This document shows positions 1 to 8,450 of a DNA stretch of 64,000 nt, one piece after another; within the stretch, counting starts at the first letter, position 1; each line of letters begins with the position of its first letter. The stretch comes from Castellaniella sp. (GTDB lineage: Bacteria; Pseudomonadota; Gammaproteobacteria; Burkholderiales; Burkholderiaceae_B). The stretch spans positions 124,001-188,000 of the forward strand of contig NZ_SCQN01000014.1 of assembly GCF_004321985.1 (NCBI RefSeq), written 5' to 3'. Made by a program: the position numbers and the translations under genes. The notes beneath the pieces are model-generated. The model was given only the letters and a program-made list of their open reading frames with translations. It ran no database searches and had not been told where the DNA came from.

Positions 1-287
1 ACCGCAACCCGCTGACCATGGCCGCCGGCCTGGTGGCCACCCCGGTCCTTCAGCGCTTCCGCTCGCGCGTGGACAATCGTCGCTACAATGGTGCGGCTTT
101 GCTGGGGCTGCGCGGCGTGGTGTTCAAAAGCCACGGTTCGGCGGATGCCTATGCTTTTGGCCAGGCGCTGCGGCGCACCCGTGAAGCCGTCGTCAACGAT
201 CTGCTGGCCGGCATCGGGCAGCGGCTGGACGCGCTGCGTGCGCATGTTCCGGCTGCGGGGCCTGGATCGCCGGACCTGTCCGCCTAG
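1..287 (+). CDS. plsX: Phosphate acyltransferase PlsX, C-terminal part (5' end outside window)
   Basis: Only the last 95 or so codons are present, read in the frame that begins at base 3. PlsX makes acyl-phosphate from acyl-ACP for phospholipid synthesis. The visible residues include the family's C-terminal signature around [20 protein letters not shown], followed by the usual closing helix with a run of Arg and Leu. The stop is TAG at 285-287, and fabH starts 21 bases later, which is the standard plsX-fabH-fabD-fabG order. The ATG at base 18 is an internal methionine and not the start. Confidence 0.93.
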   Translation, partial: RNPLTMAAGLVATPVLQRFRSRVDNRRYNGAALLGLRGVVFKSHGSADAYAFGQALRRTREAVVNDLLAGIGQRLDALRAHVPAAGPGSPDLSA

Positions 288-308
288 TCAATTTTTTCCG
301 GAAACGAT

Positions 309-1283
309 ATGCCATACGCCAGGATCACAGGAACGGGCGGCTTCTTGCCCCAACGCATCGTCAGCAATGATGACCTGGCTGCGGATCTGGCGACGCGTGG
401 TGTCGAGACGTCGGATGCCTGGATCGTGGAGCGTACCGGCATTCGCCAGCGCCACATCGCCGAACCAGGCACCAAGACCAGTGACCTGGCGACCCGGGCT
501 GCGCGGGCGGCGCTGGAGAGCGCCGGTGTGACGGCCGAGGCCATCGACCTGATCATCGTCGCGACGTCCACTCCGGATTTCATCTTTCCCAGCACGGCCT
601 GCCTGGTCCAGGCGAATCTGGGCGTGGGAGGCGCGGCGGCTTTTGACGTACAGGCCGTGTGCAGTGGTTTCGTCTATGCATTGGCCACGGCCGATGCGTT
701 CATCCGGGCCGGCCGCGCGCACCACGCGCTGGTGATCGGCGCCGAGGTCTTCTCGGGGATCCTGGACTGGAATGATCGCCGTACCTGTGTCCTGTTCGGC
801 GATGGTGCCGGTGCGGTGGTGCTCAGCGCTTCCGATGAACCCGGCATTCTGGCCGTTCGCCTGAATGCGGACGGCACCCAGCATCACATTCTGTGTGCGG
901 CCGGCAACGTGGTCGGCGGCCAGGTGACTGGCGATCCGTTTCTGCGCATGGACGGCCAGGCGGTGTTCAAGCTGGCTGTCAATTCCCTGACCCGGTCGGC
1001 GCGGGAAGTCTGCGCCGACGCCGGCATACCGGTCTCGTCCATCGACTGGATGGTGCCGCATCAGGCCAATATCCGCATTCTGAATTTCATCAGCCGCAAG
1101 CTTGCCCTACCCGAGGAAAAGCTGATCGTCACGCTGGATCGCCATGCCAACACTTCGGCTGCCAGCGTGCCGCTGGCGCTGGACGTTGCCTGGCGCGACG
1201 GCCGTATCCGTCCCGGCCAGACGGTGCTGCTGCAGGGTGTGGGGGGCGGCTTCACCTGGGGTTCCATCCTCGTGAAGATCTAG
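309..1283 (+). CDS. fabH: 3-oxoacyl-ACP synthase III (KAS III)
   Basis: FabH condenses acetyl-CoA with malonyl-ACP to start each fatty acid chain. The protein has 324 residues, normal for the family. The catalytic triad is visible as Cys118 in the AVCSGF motif, His251 in VPHQAN and Asn281 in RHANTSAAS. The C-terminal GVGGGFTWG motif is intact. The start ATG at 309 follows plsX by 21 bases, and fabD begins 10 bases after the stop, so plsX, fabH and fabD are probably one transcript. Nothing is missing or unusual. Confidence 0.97.
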   Translation: MPYARITGTGGFLPQRIVSNDDLAADLATRGVETSDAWIVERTGIRQRHIAEPGTKTSDLATRAARAALESAGVTAEAIDLIIVATSTPDFIFPSTACLVQANLGVGGAAAFDVQAVCSGFVYALATADAFIRAGRAHHALVIGAEVFSGILDWNDRRTCVLFGDGAGAVVLSASDEPGILAVRLNADGTQHHILCAAGNVVGGQVTGDPFLRMDGQAVFKLAVNSLTRSAREVCADAGIPVSSIDWMVPHQANIRILNFISRKLALPEEKLIVTLDRHANTSAASVPLALDVAWRDGRIRPGQTVLLQGVGGGFTWGSILVKI

Positions 1284-1293
1284 GATACACAAG

Positions 1294-2226
1294 ATGAAGA
1301 TTGCATTCGTATTCCCCGGTCAGGGATCCCAGACGGTCGGCATGATGAATGCCTGGTCGGACGACGCGGTGGTGCAGGAGGCGCTGAAGGCTGGCAATGA
1401 CGCGCTGGGCGAAGACATTTGCGGGCTCATCGCCCGCGGGCCGGCCGACATGCTGAATCTGACGACCCATACCCAGCCGGCCATGCTGCTGTGTTCCGTG
1501 GCGATGTACCGCGCCTGGCGAGAAGCGGGTGGTGCCGAGCCTGCCTTGGTGGCCGGCCATAGCCTGGGGGAGTATTCTGCTCTGGTGGCGGCCGGTTCAC
1601 TGGACTTGGCCGACGCGATACGCACGGTCCGCGTGCGTGCTCAGGCCATGCAGTCTGCGGTGCCGGTAGGCGAGGGTGGGATGGCGGCCATCATCGGCCT
1701 GGATGACGAAGCTGTCCGCCAGGCCTGTGCCCAGGCTGAACAAGGACAGGCCGTGGAGGCCGTCAACTTCAATGCTCCGGGGCAGATCGTGATCGCTGGC
1801 CATACCGCGGCAGTGGAGCGGGCCTGCGAGCTTGCCAAGGCGGCGGGCGCGAAACGGGCGCTGGTCCTGCCGGTGTCGGCGCCGTTTCATTCACGGCTGC
1901 TGGAACCGGCAGCCCGCGTGCTGGCCGAGACTTTGGCCAAGATCGCCGTGGCTGCGCCGCACATCCCGCTCATCAATAACGTAGACGTCGCGCAGCCCCG
2001 GGATCCTGCTGCCATTCGCGATGCGCTGGTGCGGCAGGCGTGGCACCCGGTACGCTGGGTAGAGACTATCATTGCCATGAAGGGCGCGGGCGTGACTCAT
2101 GTCGTGGAGTGCGGCCCGGGCAAGGTCCTGTCCGGCCTGGTCCGGCGCATCGATCGGGAAATTCAATCCTTCAACATCACTGATCCGGCATCGTTGCGGC
2201 AGACGCTGGAATCCCTGGGAGGCTGA
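1294..2226 (+). CDS. fabD: Malonyl-CoA:ACP transacylase
   Basis: FabD moves the malonyl group from CoA to ACP and so supplies the extender unit for chain elongation. The 310-residue length is typical. The nucleophile is Ser90 in the GHSLGEYSAL motif and its partner is His199 in SAPFHSRLL. The N-terminal FVFPGQGSQ motif forms the oxyanion-hole loop. The next gene, fabG, starts one base after the TGA stop, so the two are tightly linked. Sequence and position agree, and no alternative function is likely. Confidence 0.97.
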   Translation: MKIAFVFPGQGSQTVGMMNAWSDDAVVQEALKAGNDALGEDICGLIARGPADMLNLTTHTQPAMLLCSVAMYRAWREAGGAEPALVAGHSLGEYSALVAAGSLDLADAIRTVRVRAQAMQSAVPVGEGGMAAIIGLDDEAVRQACAQAEQGQAVEAVNFNAPGQIVIAGHTAAVERACELAKAAGAKRALVLPVSAPFHSRLLEPAARVLAETLAKIAVAAPHIPLINNVDVAQPRDPAAIRDALVRQAWHPVRWVETIIAMKGAGVTHVVECGPGKVLSGLVRRIDREIQSFNITDPASLRQTLESLGG

Positions 2227-2227
2227 C

Positions 2228-2968
2228 ATGTCCGAATCCGTACTCTCCGGCAAGACGGCACTGGTCACAGGCGCGTCGCGCGGCATCGGGCGCGCCATCG
2301 CGCTGGAGCTGGCTGCGGCCGGTGCCACGGTCGTCGGCACGGCAACCTCAGAGGCCGGGGCACAGTCCGTGACGGAAGCCCTGGCCCCCCATGGCGGACG
2401 CGGCGCCGTGCTCAATGTGAACGATGTCGCAGCCTGTGACGCGCTTCTGGCGCAACTGGCGGGCAACGGCGAACCTCATATCCTGGTGAACAACGCCGGC
2501 ATCACGCGCGACGGACTCATCCTGCGCATGAAGGACGAGGACTGGGGGGCCGTGCTCGATACCAATCTGTCCTCAGTTTTCCGCATGTCGCGCGGCGTCG
2601 CCAAGATCATGATGAAGGCCCGTTGGGGGCGCATCATCAACATCACCTCGGTGGTCGGCTACAGCGGTAACGCCGGCCAGGCCAACTATGCTGCGGCAAA
2701 GGCCGGCGTGGCCGGCATGTCGCGCGCCCTGGCCATCGAACTGGGCAGCCGCGGCATCACGGTCAACTGCGTAGCACCGGGCTTCATCGACACTGACATG
2801 ACCCGGGCCCTGTCCGAGGCTCAGACGGCTGCCATCCTGAACCAGATCCCGTTGGGGCGCCTGGGGTCCGCGGCTGAAATCGCTCATGCCGTCGCCTACC
2901 TGGCCAGTCCGCAGGCGGGCTACATCACTGGCACGACCCTGCATGTGAATGGCGGCATGTACATGTAG
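2228..2968 (+). CDS. fabG: 3-oxoacyl-ACP reductase
   Basis: FabG reduces 3-ketoacyl-ACP with NADPH in the elongation cycle. This is a short-chain dehydrogenase of 246 residues with the TGASRGIG nucleotide motif at 14-21, the NNAG motif near 88-91, and the catalytic Ser141, Tyr154 and Lys158 (YAAAK). An upstream in-frame ATG at 2099 lies inside fabD and would add 43 unrelated residues. The ATG at 2228, just past the fabD stop and behind GGGAGG-like bases, is the natural start. Confidence 0.96.
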   Translation: MSESVLSGKTALVTGASRGIGRAIALELAAAGATVVGTATSEAGAQSVTEALAPHGGRGAVLNVNDVAACDALLAQLAGNGEPHILVNNAGITRDGLILRMKDEDWGAVLDTNLSSVFRMSRGVAKIMMKARWGRIINITSVVGYSGNAGQANYAAAKAGVAGMSRALAIELGSRGITVNCVAPGFIDTDMTRALSEAQTAAILNQIPLGRLGSAAEIAHAVAYLASPQAGYITGTTLHVNGGMYM

Positions 2969-3036
2969 AGCAATGGGAACGGGGCTCGCCCATCTAAGGT
3001 AAAATCCGTTCAAATATTTTTCTGACCTAGACCCCG

Positions 3037-3065
3037 CTGCCCGGTCTGTCTCATTTGGCTATAAT
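3037..3065 (+). promoter_or_regulatory. Probable acpP promoter
   Basis: A perfect TATAAT lies at 3060-3065, about 30 bases before the acpP start, with a weak CTGCCC 17 bases upstream. A second -10-like TAAAAT is at 3000-3005. A dedicated promoter makes sense because ACP is needed in much greater amounts than the enzymes upstream. Only the -10 hexamer is convincing. Confidence 0.55.
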
Positions 3066-3096
3066 TCGCGGGATTTTTCCTAACTGGAGAACATGC

Positions 3097-3336
3097 ATGG
3101 AAAGCATCGAACAGCGCGTCAAGAAGATCGTCGCTGAGCAACTCGGCGTCAACGAAGCCGAGATCAAAAACGAATCTTCCTTCCTTGACGACCTCGGTGC
3201 CGATTCGCTCGATATGGTCGAGCTTGTGATGGCCCTAGAGGACGAATTCGAAACCGAGATCCCTGATGAGGAAGCCGAAAAGATCACGACGGTGCAGCAG
3301 GCGGTCGACTACATCGGCTCGCACAGCAAGCAGTAA
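3097..3336 (+). CDS. acpP: Acyl carrier protein
   Basis: This is the carrier on which fatty acids are built. It has 79 residues and is strongly acidic. The phosphopantetheine attachment site is Ser37 in the [10 protein letters not shown] motif. The ATG at 3097 follows a good ribosome site (GGAGA). The in-frame ATG at 3055 would overlap the promoter -10 and add 14 atypical residues, so I reject it. It sits between fabG and fabF as in most proteobacteria, with 139 bases before fabF. Confidence 0.97.
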   Translation: MESIEQRVKKIVAEQLGVNEAEIKNESSFLDDLGADSLDMVELVMALEDEFETEIPDEEAEKITTVQQAVDYIGSHSKQ

Positions 3337-3475
3337 TCCTTTTGGTGTCCCGGCTGCGGTACACCGCTGTCGGTGCCCTCGGGCGGTTCATGGTGCGACA
3401 CTTTCGGCTTCCGTGCTGGATTCCGATAGCGATGGCCTGCCATGAATCCGCCCATTTCATTTTCAGGAGCCGTAT

Positions 3476-4705
3476 GTGAAGCGACGTGTCGTCATAACCG
3501 GACTGGGCATCGTGTCGCCCGTGGGCAATGATGTCAAAACCGCCTGGGACAACATCATCCATGGCCGCTCAGGTATTGGGCGGGTCACGCGCTTTGACGC
3601 ATCGGTTCTAAGTGCTCAGATTGCCGGCGAGGTCAAGGGCTTCCAGGTCACCGACTACATGGGGGCCAAGGAAGCCAAGCAGATGGATACCTTCATCCAT
3701 TATGGCGTGGCTGCCGGCATCCAGGCTTGGCGCGACTCCGGGCTGGAACTGACCGAGGCCAACGCGGACCGGTGCGGCACCATCATCGGTTCTGGAATCG
3801 GCGGCCTGCCGCGCATCGAAGAAACTCAGATCGAATACCTGCAGCGCGGGGCGCGGCGGATTTCTCCGTTTTTCGTGCCGGCATCGCTCATCAATCTGAT
3901 TTCCGGTCAACTTTCCATCATGCTCGGCCTGAAGGGCCCCAGCTATGCGGTGGTGTCGGCGTGCACCACCGGCCTGCACTCCATCGGTGATGCGGCGCGG
4001 CTGATTGAATATGGCGATGCCGATGTCATGGTGGCCGGCGGGGCCGAAAGCTCCGTCTCGCCGCTGGGCATGGGGGGCTTTGCGGCCATGCGGGCGTTGT
4101 CTACCCGCAACGATGACCCCACCACGGCTTCCCGTCCCTGGGAGCGAGACCGTGATGGTTTTGTACTGGGCGAAGGCGCCGGGGTTCTGGTGCTTGAAGA
4201 ATACGAACACGCGCGTCGGCGTGGGGCGCGCATTTATGCGGAATTTCGCGGCTTCGGCATGAGTTCTGATGCCCACCACATCACCAGTCCCGATCAGGAT
4301 GGTCCGCGGCGCGGCATGCTTCACGCCATGCGCAACAGCGGGGTGAATGCCGAGGACATCAGCTATGTGAATGCGCACGGGACGTCCACGCCGCTGGGTG
4401 ACAAGAACGAAACCGAGGCGCTCAAGCTGGCCTTCGGCGATCATGCCCGCAAGCTGGTCGTGAATTCGACCAAGTCCATGACTGGCCACCTGCTGGGTGC
4501 CGCCGGCGGGATCGAGGCCGTCTTCACCACGCTGGCGGTTTGCCACCAGATCTCGCCGCCCACCATCAACTTGTTCCATCAGGATCCTGAGTGTGATCTG
4601 GATTACTGTGCCAACGAGGCCCGCGACTTGAAGATCGACGTGGCACTGTCGAACTCGTTCGGGTTTGGCGGGACCAACGGTTCGATGATCGTCAGCCGGA
4701 TCTGA
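3476..4705 (+). CDS. fabF: 3-oxoacyl-ACP synthase II (KAS II)
   Basis: FabF elongates acyl-ACP and sets the level of long unsaturated chains. The 409-residue protein shows Cys163 (SACTTGLHS), His301 (NAHGTSTPLGD), Lys333 and His338 (KSMTGHLLGAAG), which is the complete active site. The start is GTG at 3476. The overlapping ATG at 3474 reads straight into TGA (ATGTGA), so it cannot be used. An AGGAGC ribosome site lies just upstream. The gene ends the fatty acid block. Confidence 0.96.
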   Translation: MKRRVVITGLGIVSPVGNDVKTAWDNIIHGRSGIGRVTRFDASVLSAQIAGEVKGFQVTDYMGAKEAKQMDTFIHYGVAAGIQAWRDSGLELTEANADRCGTIIGSGIGGLPRIEETQIEYLQRGARRISPFFVPASLINLISGQLSIMLGLKGPSYAVVSACTTGLHSIGDAARLIEYGDADVMVAGGAESSVSPLGMGGFAAMRALSTRNDDPTTASRPWERDRDGFVLGEGAGVLVLEEYEHARRRGARIYAEFRGFGMSSDAHHITSPDQDGPRRGMLHAMRNSGVNAEDISYVNAHGTSTPLGDKNETEALKLAFGDHARKLVVNSTKSMTGHLLGAAGGIEAVFTTLAVCHQISPPTINLFHQDPECDLDYCANEARDLKIDVALSNSFGFGGTNGSMIVSRI

Positions 4706-4739
4706 GCCGTGCGGGCACAGGCCATCCTACGGAGCCGAC

Positions 4740-5339
4740 ATGTCCGAGCGCGAGGTTGATCTTGCGCTCGTCGAGCGGGTGCGTACCGGAGACCGCCACG
4801 CGTTCGACTTGCTGGTCATCAAATACCAGCGCAAGATCATGCGACTGCTCTCGCGCATGATCCATGACCCCGCCGAGATCGAGGACGTTGCCCAGGAGGC
4901 CTTCATCAAGGCCTATCGGGCGTTGCCTCAGTTTCGTGGCGACAGCGCCTTCTATACCTGGTTGTACCGGATTGCGATCAATACCGCGCGTAACTGGCAA
5001 AGCGCCAGCTTCCGCCGTCCGATCGCTGTTACACCTCTGGAGACCGAAGATGGTGAAACTTTTGACCAGATCGATGGCCTAAGCGACCAGAGCACACCTG
5101 AGTCGGTGCTGGCCAGTCGTCAGATCGCGCAAACGGTCAACGAGGCCATCGAGGCGTTGCCAGAGGACTTGCGCACGGCGATCGTGCTGCGGGAAATCGA
5201 AGGGATGAGCTATGAGGACATCGCCAGCACCATGCGGTGTCCGATTGGGACGGTGCGTTCGCGCATCTTTCGGGCCCGCGAGGCGATCGCGGCCCGGCTG
5301 CGGCCTGTCATGGGCCAGAATTCGGAGCACCGTTGGTAA
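4740..5339 (+). CDS. rpoE: RNA polymerase sigma factor RpoE (sigma-E, ECF family)
   Basis: This is the extracytoplasmic-function sigma factor that turns on envelope stress genes. It has 199 residues. Region 2 is visible as AFDLLVIKYQ, then DVAQEAFIKAYRALPQFRG and FYTWLYRIAINTARN. Region 4 carries LPEDLRTAIVLREIEGMSYEDIA and the helix-turn-helix. The genes after it are its anti-sigma factor RseA, the periplasmic regulator RseB and the protease MucD, which is the classical algU/rpoE cluster. The ATG at 4740 follows fabF by 34 bases. Confidence 0.96.
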   Translation: MSEREVDLALVERVRTGDRHAFDLLVIKYQRKIMRLLSRMIHDPAEIEDVAQEAFIKAYRALPQFRGDSAFYTWLYRIAINTARNWQSASFRRPIAVTPLETEDGETFDQIDGLSDQSTPESVLASRQIAQTVNEAIEALPEDLRTAIVLREIEGMSYEDIASTMRCPIGTVRSRIFRAREAIAARLRPVMGQNSEHRW

Positions 5340-5348
5340 GGAGCCGTC

Positions 5349-5846
5349 ATGAATACTCGTCGTGAACCGCAAGCGATGGATCAGACCTGGGAGGCCTCGG
5401 TGTCGGCCTGGGTGGATGGCCAGGAAGACCTCCGTGTCGACGAGCTCAACACTCCCCATGCCCGTCAGGTATGGGACACCTACCACCTGATTGGCGACGT
5501 CATGCGCAGCGAGGACCTGGCGATACAGCCCACCAGCCGTTTTTACGCTCGCGTGTCCGCTGCGCTGGATGCCGAGCCTGCCATCGTCGCGCCAGCGCCG
5601 CTTGCGCGGCGCCACCTGCTGCGGTTGAGCCTGTCGGGGGTGGCGGTGGCCGCTGCCGTGGCTTCCGTGGTCTGGATGGCGCGGCCGGCGCTGTTTGGTG
5701 GCGGCGACATTGCGACCATGGCACCCGTGGTCGCCGAGGTCGAGCCCGCCGATCCGGGCCTGACGCCGTATATGGATGCGCACCAGGACATGGCGGGCGC
5801 CGGTCCTGTGCGGCAGGTTTCCTACGACGGGATGGGATCGCGCTGA
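5349..5846 (+). CDS. rseA: Anti-sigma-E factor RseA/MucA, inner membrane
   Basis: The protein binds and silences RpoE at the inner membrane until regulated proteolysis destroys it. It has 165 residues. The N-terminal cytoplasmic part holds the anti-sigma signature (WEASVSAWVDGQED, then RQVWDTYHLIGDVMRSE). One membrane segment spans roughly residues 91-112. The remainder is periplasmic. An ATG at 5376 (residue 10) is an alternative start and would match shorter family members. The stop overlaps the rseB start (TGATG), so the pair is translationally coupled. Confidence 0.9.
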   Translation: MNTRREPQAMDQTWEASVSAWVDGQEDLRVDELNTPHARQVWDTYHLIGDVMRSEDLAIQPTSRFYARVSAALDAEPAIVAPAPLARRHLLRLSLSGVAVAAAVASVVWMARPALFGGGDIATMAPVVAEVEPADPGLTPYMDAHQDMAGAGPVRQVSYDGMGSR

Positions 5847-6841
5847 TGACCGGAGCCGGACCTGTCCGACGGTGGGCGCGAGCCCTGGGCCTCGCGCTAT
5901 TGTTGTCGGCGGGCAGCGTCCCGGTCCTGGCGGCTTCGCCGGATATTGACGATTTCCTGCAACAGGTTCAGACCGCCGCCCGGACGTTGGATTTTGCGGG
6001 GGTCTATGTGTATCAGCAGGGTGCGGTGATCCAGTCCACGCGCCTGGCGCACGTGGTCGATGGCACGGGGGAACGCGAACGTCTGGAGGCGCTGGACGGT
6101 GAGCCGCGCGAGTGCCTGCGGCAGAATGACATCCAGCGTTGCCTGTATCCGGATCGCAAACTGGTCGTCGCACAGCCGGCGCGCAGTGATCATTTCCCGG
6201 GTCTGTTGCTGGGCGATGGCCGGTCCCTGGGGAAGCGCTATGAATGGAAGCCGTCGTCGCGCGCCTATCGCGTGGCGGGCCGGCGCTGCACCGTGTCCGA
6301 GCTGCTCGCGCGCGATCGTCTGCGCTACAGCTACCGCGTCTGCACCGACCAGAAGACACATTTGCTGCTCAAGTCGCAGACCCTGGACCCCAGGGGTCAC
6401 ATCGTGGATCAGGTGGCCTTCGGCAGCATCCGGCTAGGGACCGACGTGCCGACCAATGCGTTGGATGCCAAATGGGACACGCACGGCTGGAAGCAGGAAA
6501 CCGAATCGGGCACGCCCACGGATCTGCAGGCCAAGGGCTGGCGGTTTTCCCCACCAGCCGGGTTTGCGCCCGTAGTACAGCTATCGCGCAAGATCGGCCC
6601 GAATCATGGCGTGGATCAACTGGTGCTGTCCGACGGGCTGGCGGCCATTTCGATTTTCGTTGAAACCTTTGATCCGAAACGTGATCAAAACGTCAAACAG
6701 GGCGGCATGCGCCAGGGTGCATTGAACATTTATCGGTTGCGCCTGGCGTCTTATTGGCTCACTGCTGTTGGCGAGGTCCCCGCACAGACCGTGCGGGATG
6801 TGGCACACGCCGTGCAGTATGTGCCGAAGGCTGCTCACTGA
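5846..6841 (+). CDS. rseB: Sigma-E regulatory protein RseB/MucB, periplasmic
   Basis: RseB protects RseA from cleavage and senses lipopolysaccharide intermediates or lipoproteins in the periplasm. The mature 331-residue product starts with a signal peptide (about residues 1-29, ending near PVLAAS). It carries the MucB fold signatures LDFAGVYVYQQG, CLYPDRK and, near the end, GGMRQGALNIYRL. The start ATG at 5846 shares a base with the rseA stop. The longer open frame from 5471 lies inside rseA in another frame and is not used. Confidence 0.92.
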   Translation: MTGAGPVRRWARALGLALLLSAGSVPVLAASPDIDDFLQQVQTAARTLDFAGVYVYQQGAVIQSTRLAHVVDGTGERERLEALDGEPRECLRQNDIQRCLYPDRKLVVAQPARSDHFPGLLLGDGRSLGKRYEWKPSSRAYRVAGRRCTVSELLARDRLRYSYRVCTDQKTHLLLKSQTLDPRGHIVDQVAFGSIRLGTDVPTNALDAKWDTHGWKQETESGTPTDLQAKGWRFSPPAGFAPVVQLSRKIGPNHGVDQLVLSDGLAAISIFVETFDPKRDQNVKQGGMRQGALNIYRLRLASYWLTAVGEVPAQTVRDVAHAVQYVPKAAH

Positions 6842-6864
6842 ACTTCGCTGACAAGGAGAATTCC

Positions 6865-8361
6865 ATGGTTTTCAATTTGCCCGGTACGCCTGCCGTGAGG
6901 CGGGTGATGGCAGGCGCGGCTGCCGGCCTGATGCTGGCAGCAACCCTGCCTGTGGCGACTGCGCAGGCCCAGCCTGCCGTCCCGACGGTCGCGCTGCCCG
7001 ATTTCACTCAAGTCGTGGCGGAGACCGAGGGTTCGGTCGTCAACATCCGCACCACCGAGGCTGTCCCGGTGCGCCGCTCGCCGCTGGGACCAGGAAGCGA
7101 GGGCGATCCGTCGGATCTGTTCCGCTGGTTCTTCGGCCCGGATTTCGTACCCCCAGGGTTTGGGTCGCAGCATCAACAGCAGCAGAAGAAGCCGCAGTCG
7201 CAGCCCAGGCAGTCCCGTTCTCCACAGGAGCGGACCGTGCCGCGCGGCATTGGCTCGGGCTTCATCATTTCCAGTGATGGCTATGTCCTGACCAACAACC
7301 ATGTGGTCGACAGTTCCAACGGCATCTTCGTCACCATGACCAACGGCAAGGAATACAAGGCCAAGGTCATCGGGACGGATGCGCGCACCGATATCGCACT
7401 GCTGAAAATCGACGCCAAAGACCTCAAGCCGCTGCCCATCGGAGACTCCGACAAGCTGAAGAAAGGGCAGTGGGTGCTGGCCATCGGCTCGCCTTTCGGG
7501 TTGGACTCGACGGTGACGGCAGGCATCATCAGCGCCATCAATCGGGATACCGGTGATTATCTGCCCTTCATCCAGACCGATGTGGCGGTGAATCCGGGCA
7601 ATTCGGGTGGTCCGCTGATCAATTTGGCGGGCCAGGTCGTGGGTATCAACTCGCAGATCATTTCCCGCAGCGGCGGCTTCATGGGTATTTCGCTGGCCAT
7701 CCCGATCGACGAAGTCATGCGGGTCGTGAATCAGTTGAAAGCCCATGGCAAGGTCACGCGCGGCAAGATCGGCGTGCAGATCACCGAAGTCCAGGATGAC
7801 GTGGCCAAGGCGCTCGGGTTGCCCAGGGCGGAAGGTGCGCTGGTGAGCAGCGTCGAACCCAAGGGCCCGGCGGCCAAGGCCGGGGTGCATCCCGGTGATG
7901 TGATCACTGCGTTCAATGGTCACAAGATCCAGCACATGACGGACCTGCCGCGCCTGGTGGGTGCCACGCAGCCCGGGACTGAAGCCTCGCTCCAGGTCTG
8001 GCGCAAGGGCAAGACCGTCGATCTGAAGGCCAAGGTTGCCGAACTGGGAGAGAAGGATATTGCGGCGCAAAAATCCGAACAGGCACCCGCACCGACCAAG
8101 GCTGACCGGCTTGGGCTGATTGTGAAGGCACTGCCGGAAGGTTCGGGCGATACCCAGGGCGTGGTGGTCGACAAGGCTGAAGGCACAGCCGCCGATGTCG
8201 GCATCCAGCCGGGCGACATCATCCTGCGTGTGAACGATACCGACATCACCAGCCCACAGCAGTATGCCGAGGTCGTAAAGGGACTTGACAAATCCCGTCC
8301 GGCGGTACTGCTGGTCAGCCGGGATCAGCAGTCGCAGTGGGTGATCATCAAGCCTCAATAA
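6865..8361 (+). CDS. mucD: Periplasmic serine endoprotease MucD/DegP-like
   Basis: This HtrA-family protease degrades misfolded periplasmic proteins and is the last gene of the sigma-E cluster. It has 498 residues: a signal peptide to about residue 35, a trypsin-like domain with His146 (TNNHVVD), Asp176 (RTDIALL) and Ser247 (GNSGGPL), and two PDZ domains near 290-380 and 410-490. A Gln/Pro/Ser-rich loop at about 102-123 precedes the catalytic core and is longer than in many relatives. The ATG at 6865 follows AAGGAG. The ATG at 6754 lies inside rseB. Confidence 0.94.
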   Translation: MVFNLPGTPAVRRVMAGAAAGLMLAATLPVATAQAQPAVPTVALPDFTQVVAETEGSVVNIRTTEAVPVRRSPLGPGSEGDPSDLFRWFFGPDFVPPGFGSQHQQQQKKPQSQPRQSRSPQERTVPRGIGSGFIISSDGYVLTNNHVVDSSNGIFVTMTNGKEYKAKVIGTDARTDIALLKIDAKDLKPLPIGDSDKLKKGQWVLAIGSPFGLDSTVTAGIISAINRDTGDYLPFIQTDVAVNPGNSGGPLINLAGQVVGINSQIISRSGGFMGISLAIPIDEVMRVVNQLKAHGKVTRGKIGVQITEVQDDVAKALGLPRAEGALVSSVEPKGPAAKAGVHPGDVITAFNGHKIQHMTDLPRLVGATQPGTEASLQVWRKGKTVDLKAKVAELGEKDIAAQKSEQAPAPTKADRLGLIVKALPEGSGDTQGVVVDKAEGTAADVGIQPGDIILRVNDTDITSPQQYAEVVKGLDKSRPAVLLVSRDQQSQWVIIKPQ

Positions 8362-8381
8362 TGCGGATGGCCGGAAACCGT

Positions 8382-8387
8382 TAAAAT
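8382..8387 (+). promoter_or_regulatory. Possible lepA promoter -10
   Basis: TAAAAT in the context CCGTTAAAATACC lies just after the mucD stop. No good -35 is visible at 17 bases. If used, the transcript would begin close to 8394, immediately upstream of the hairpin at 8402-8427, so that lepA would carry a structured leader. Confidence 0.4.
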
Positions 8388-8401
8388 ACCGGTCGAACGA
8401 A

Positions 8402-8434
8402 AGGGGGCGCCCTGCGGCGTCCCCTTCCTTTTTA
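8402..8434 (+). terminator. Hairpin plus T-run between mucD and lepA
   Basis: AAGGGGGCGCC pairs with GGCGTCCCCTT (one mismatch), followed by CCTTTTT. It has the form of a factor-independent terminator that ends the rpoE-rseAB-mucD transcript. Because a -10-like TAAAAT lies just before it, it may also act as an attenuator for lepA. Confidence 0.7.
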
Positions 8435-8450
8435 CGACGATCCCCTGTAT

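Noticed and set aside
5079-6359. A 426-codon minus-strand frame opposite rpoE, rseA and rseB
   Set aside because: Arg/Pro-rich antisense shadow; the sense genes are intact and overlap correctly.
6835-8358. A 507-codon open frame opposite mucD
   Set aside because: Antisense shadow of a complete HtrA-type protease; no recognisable domain.
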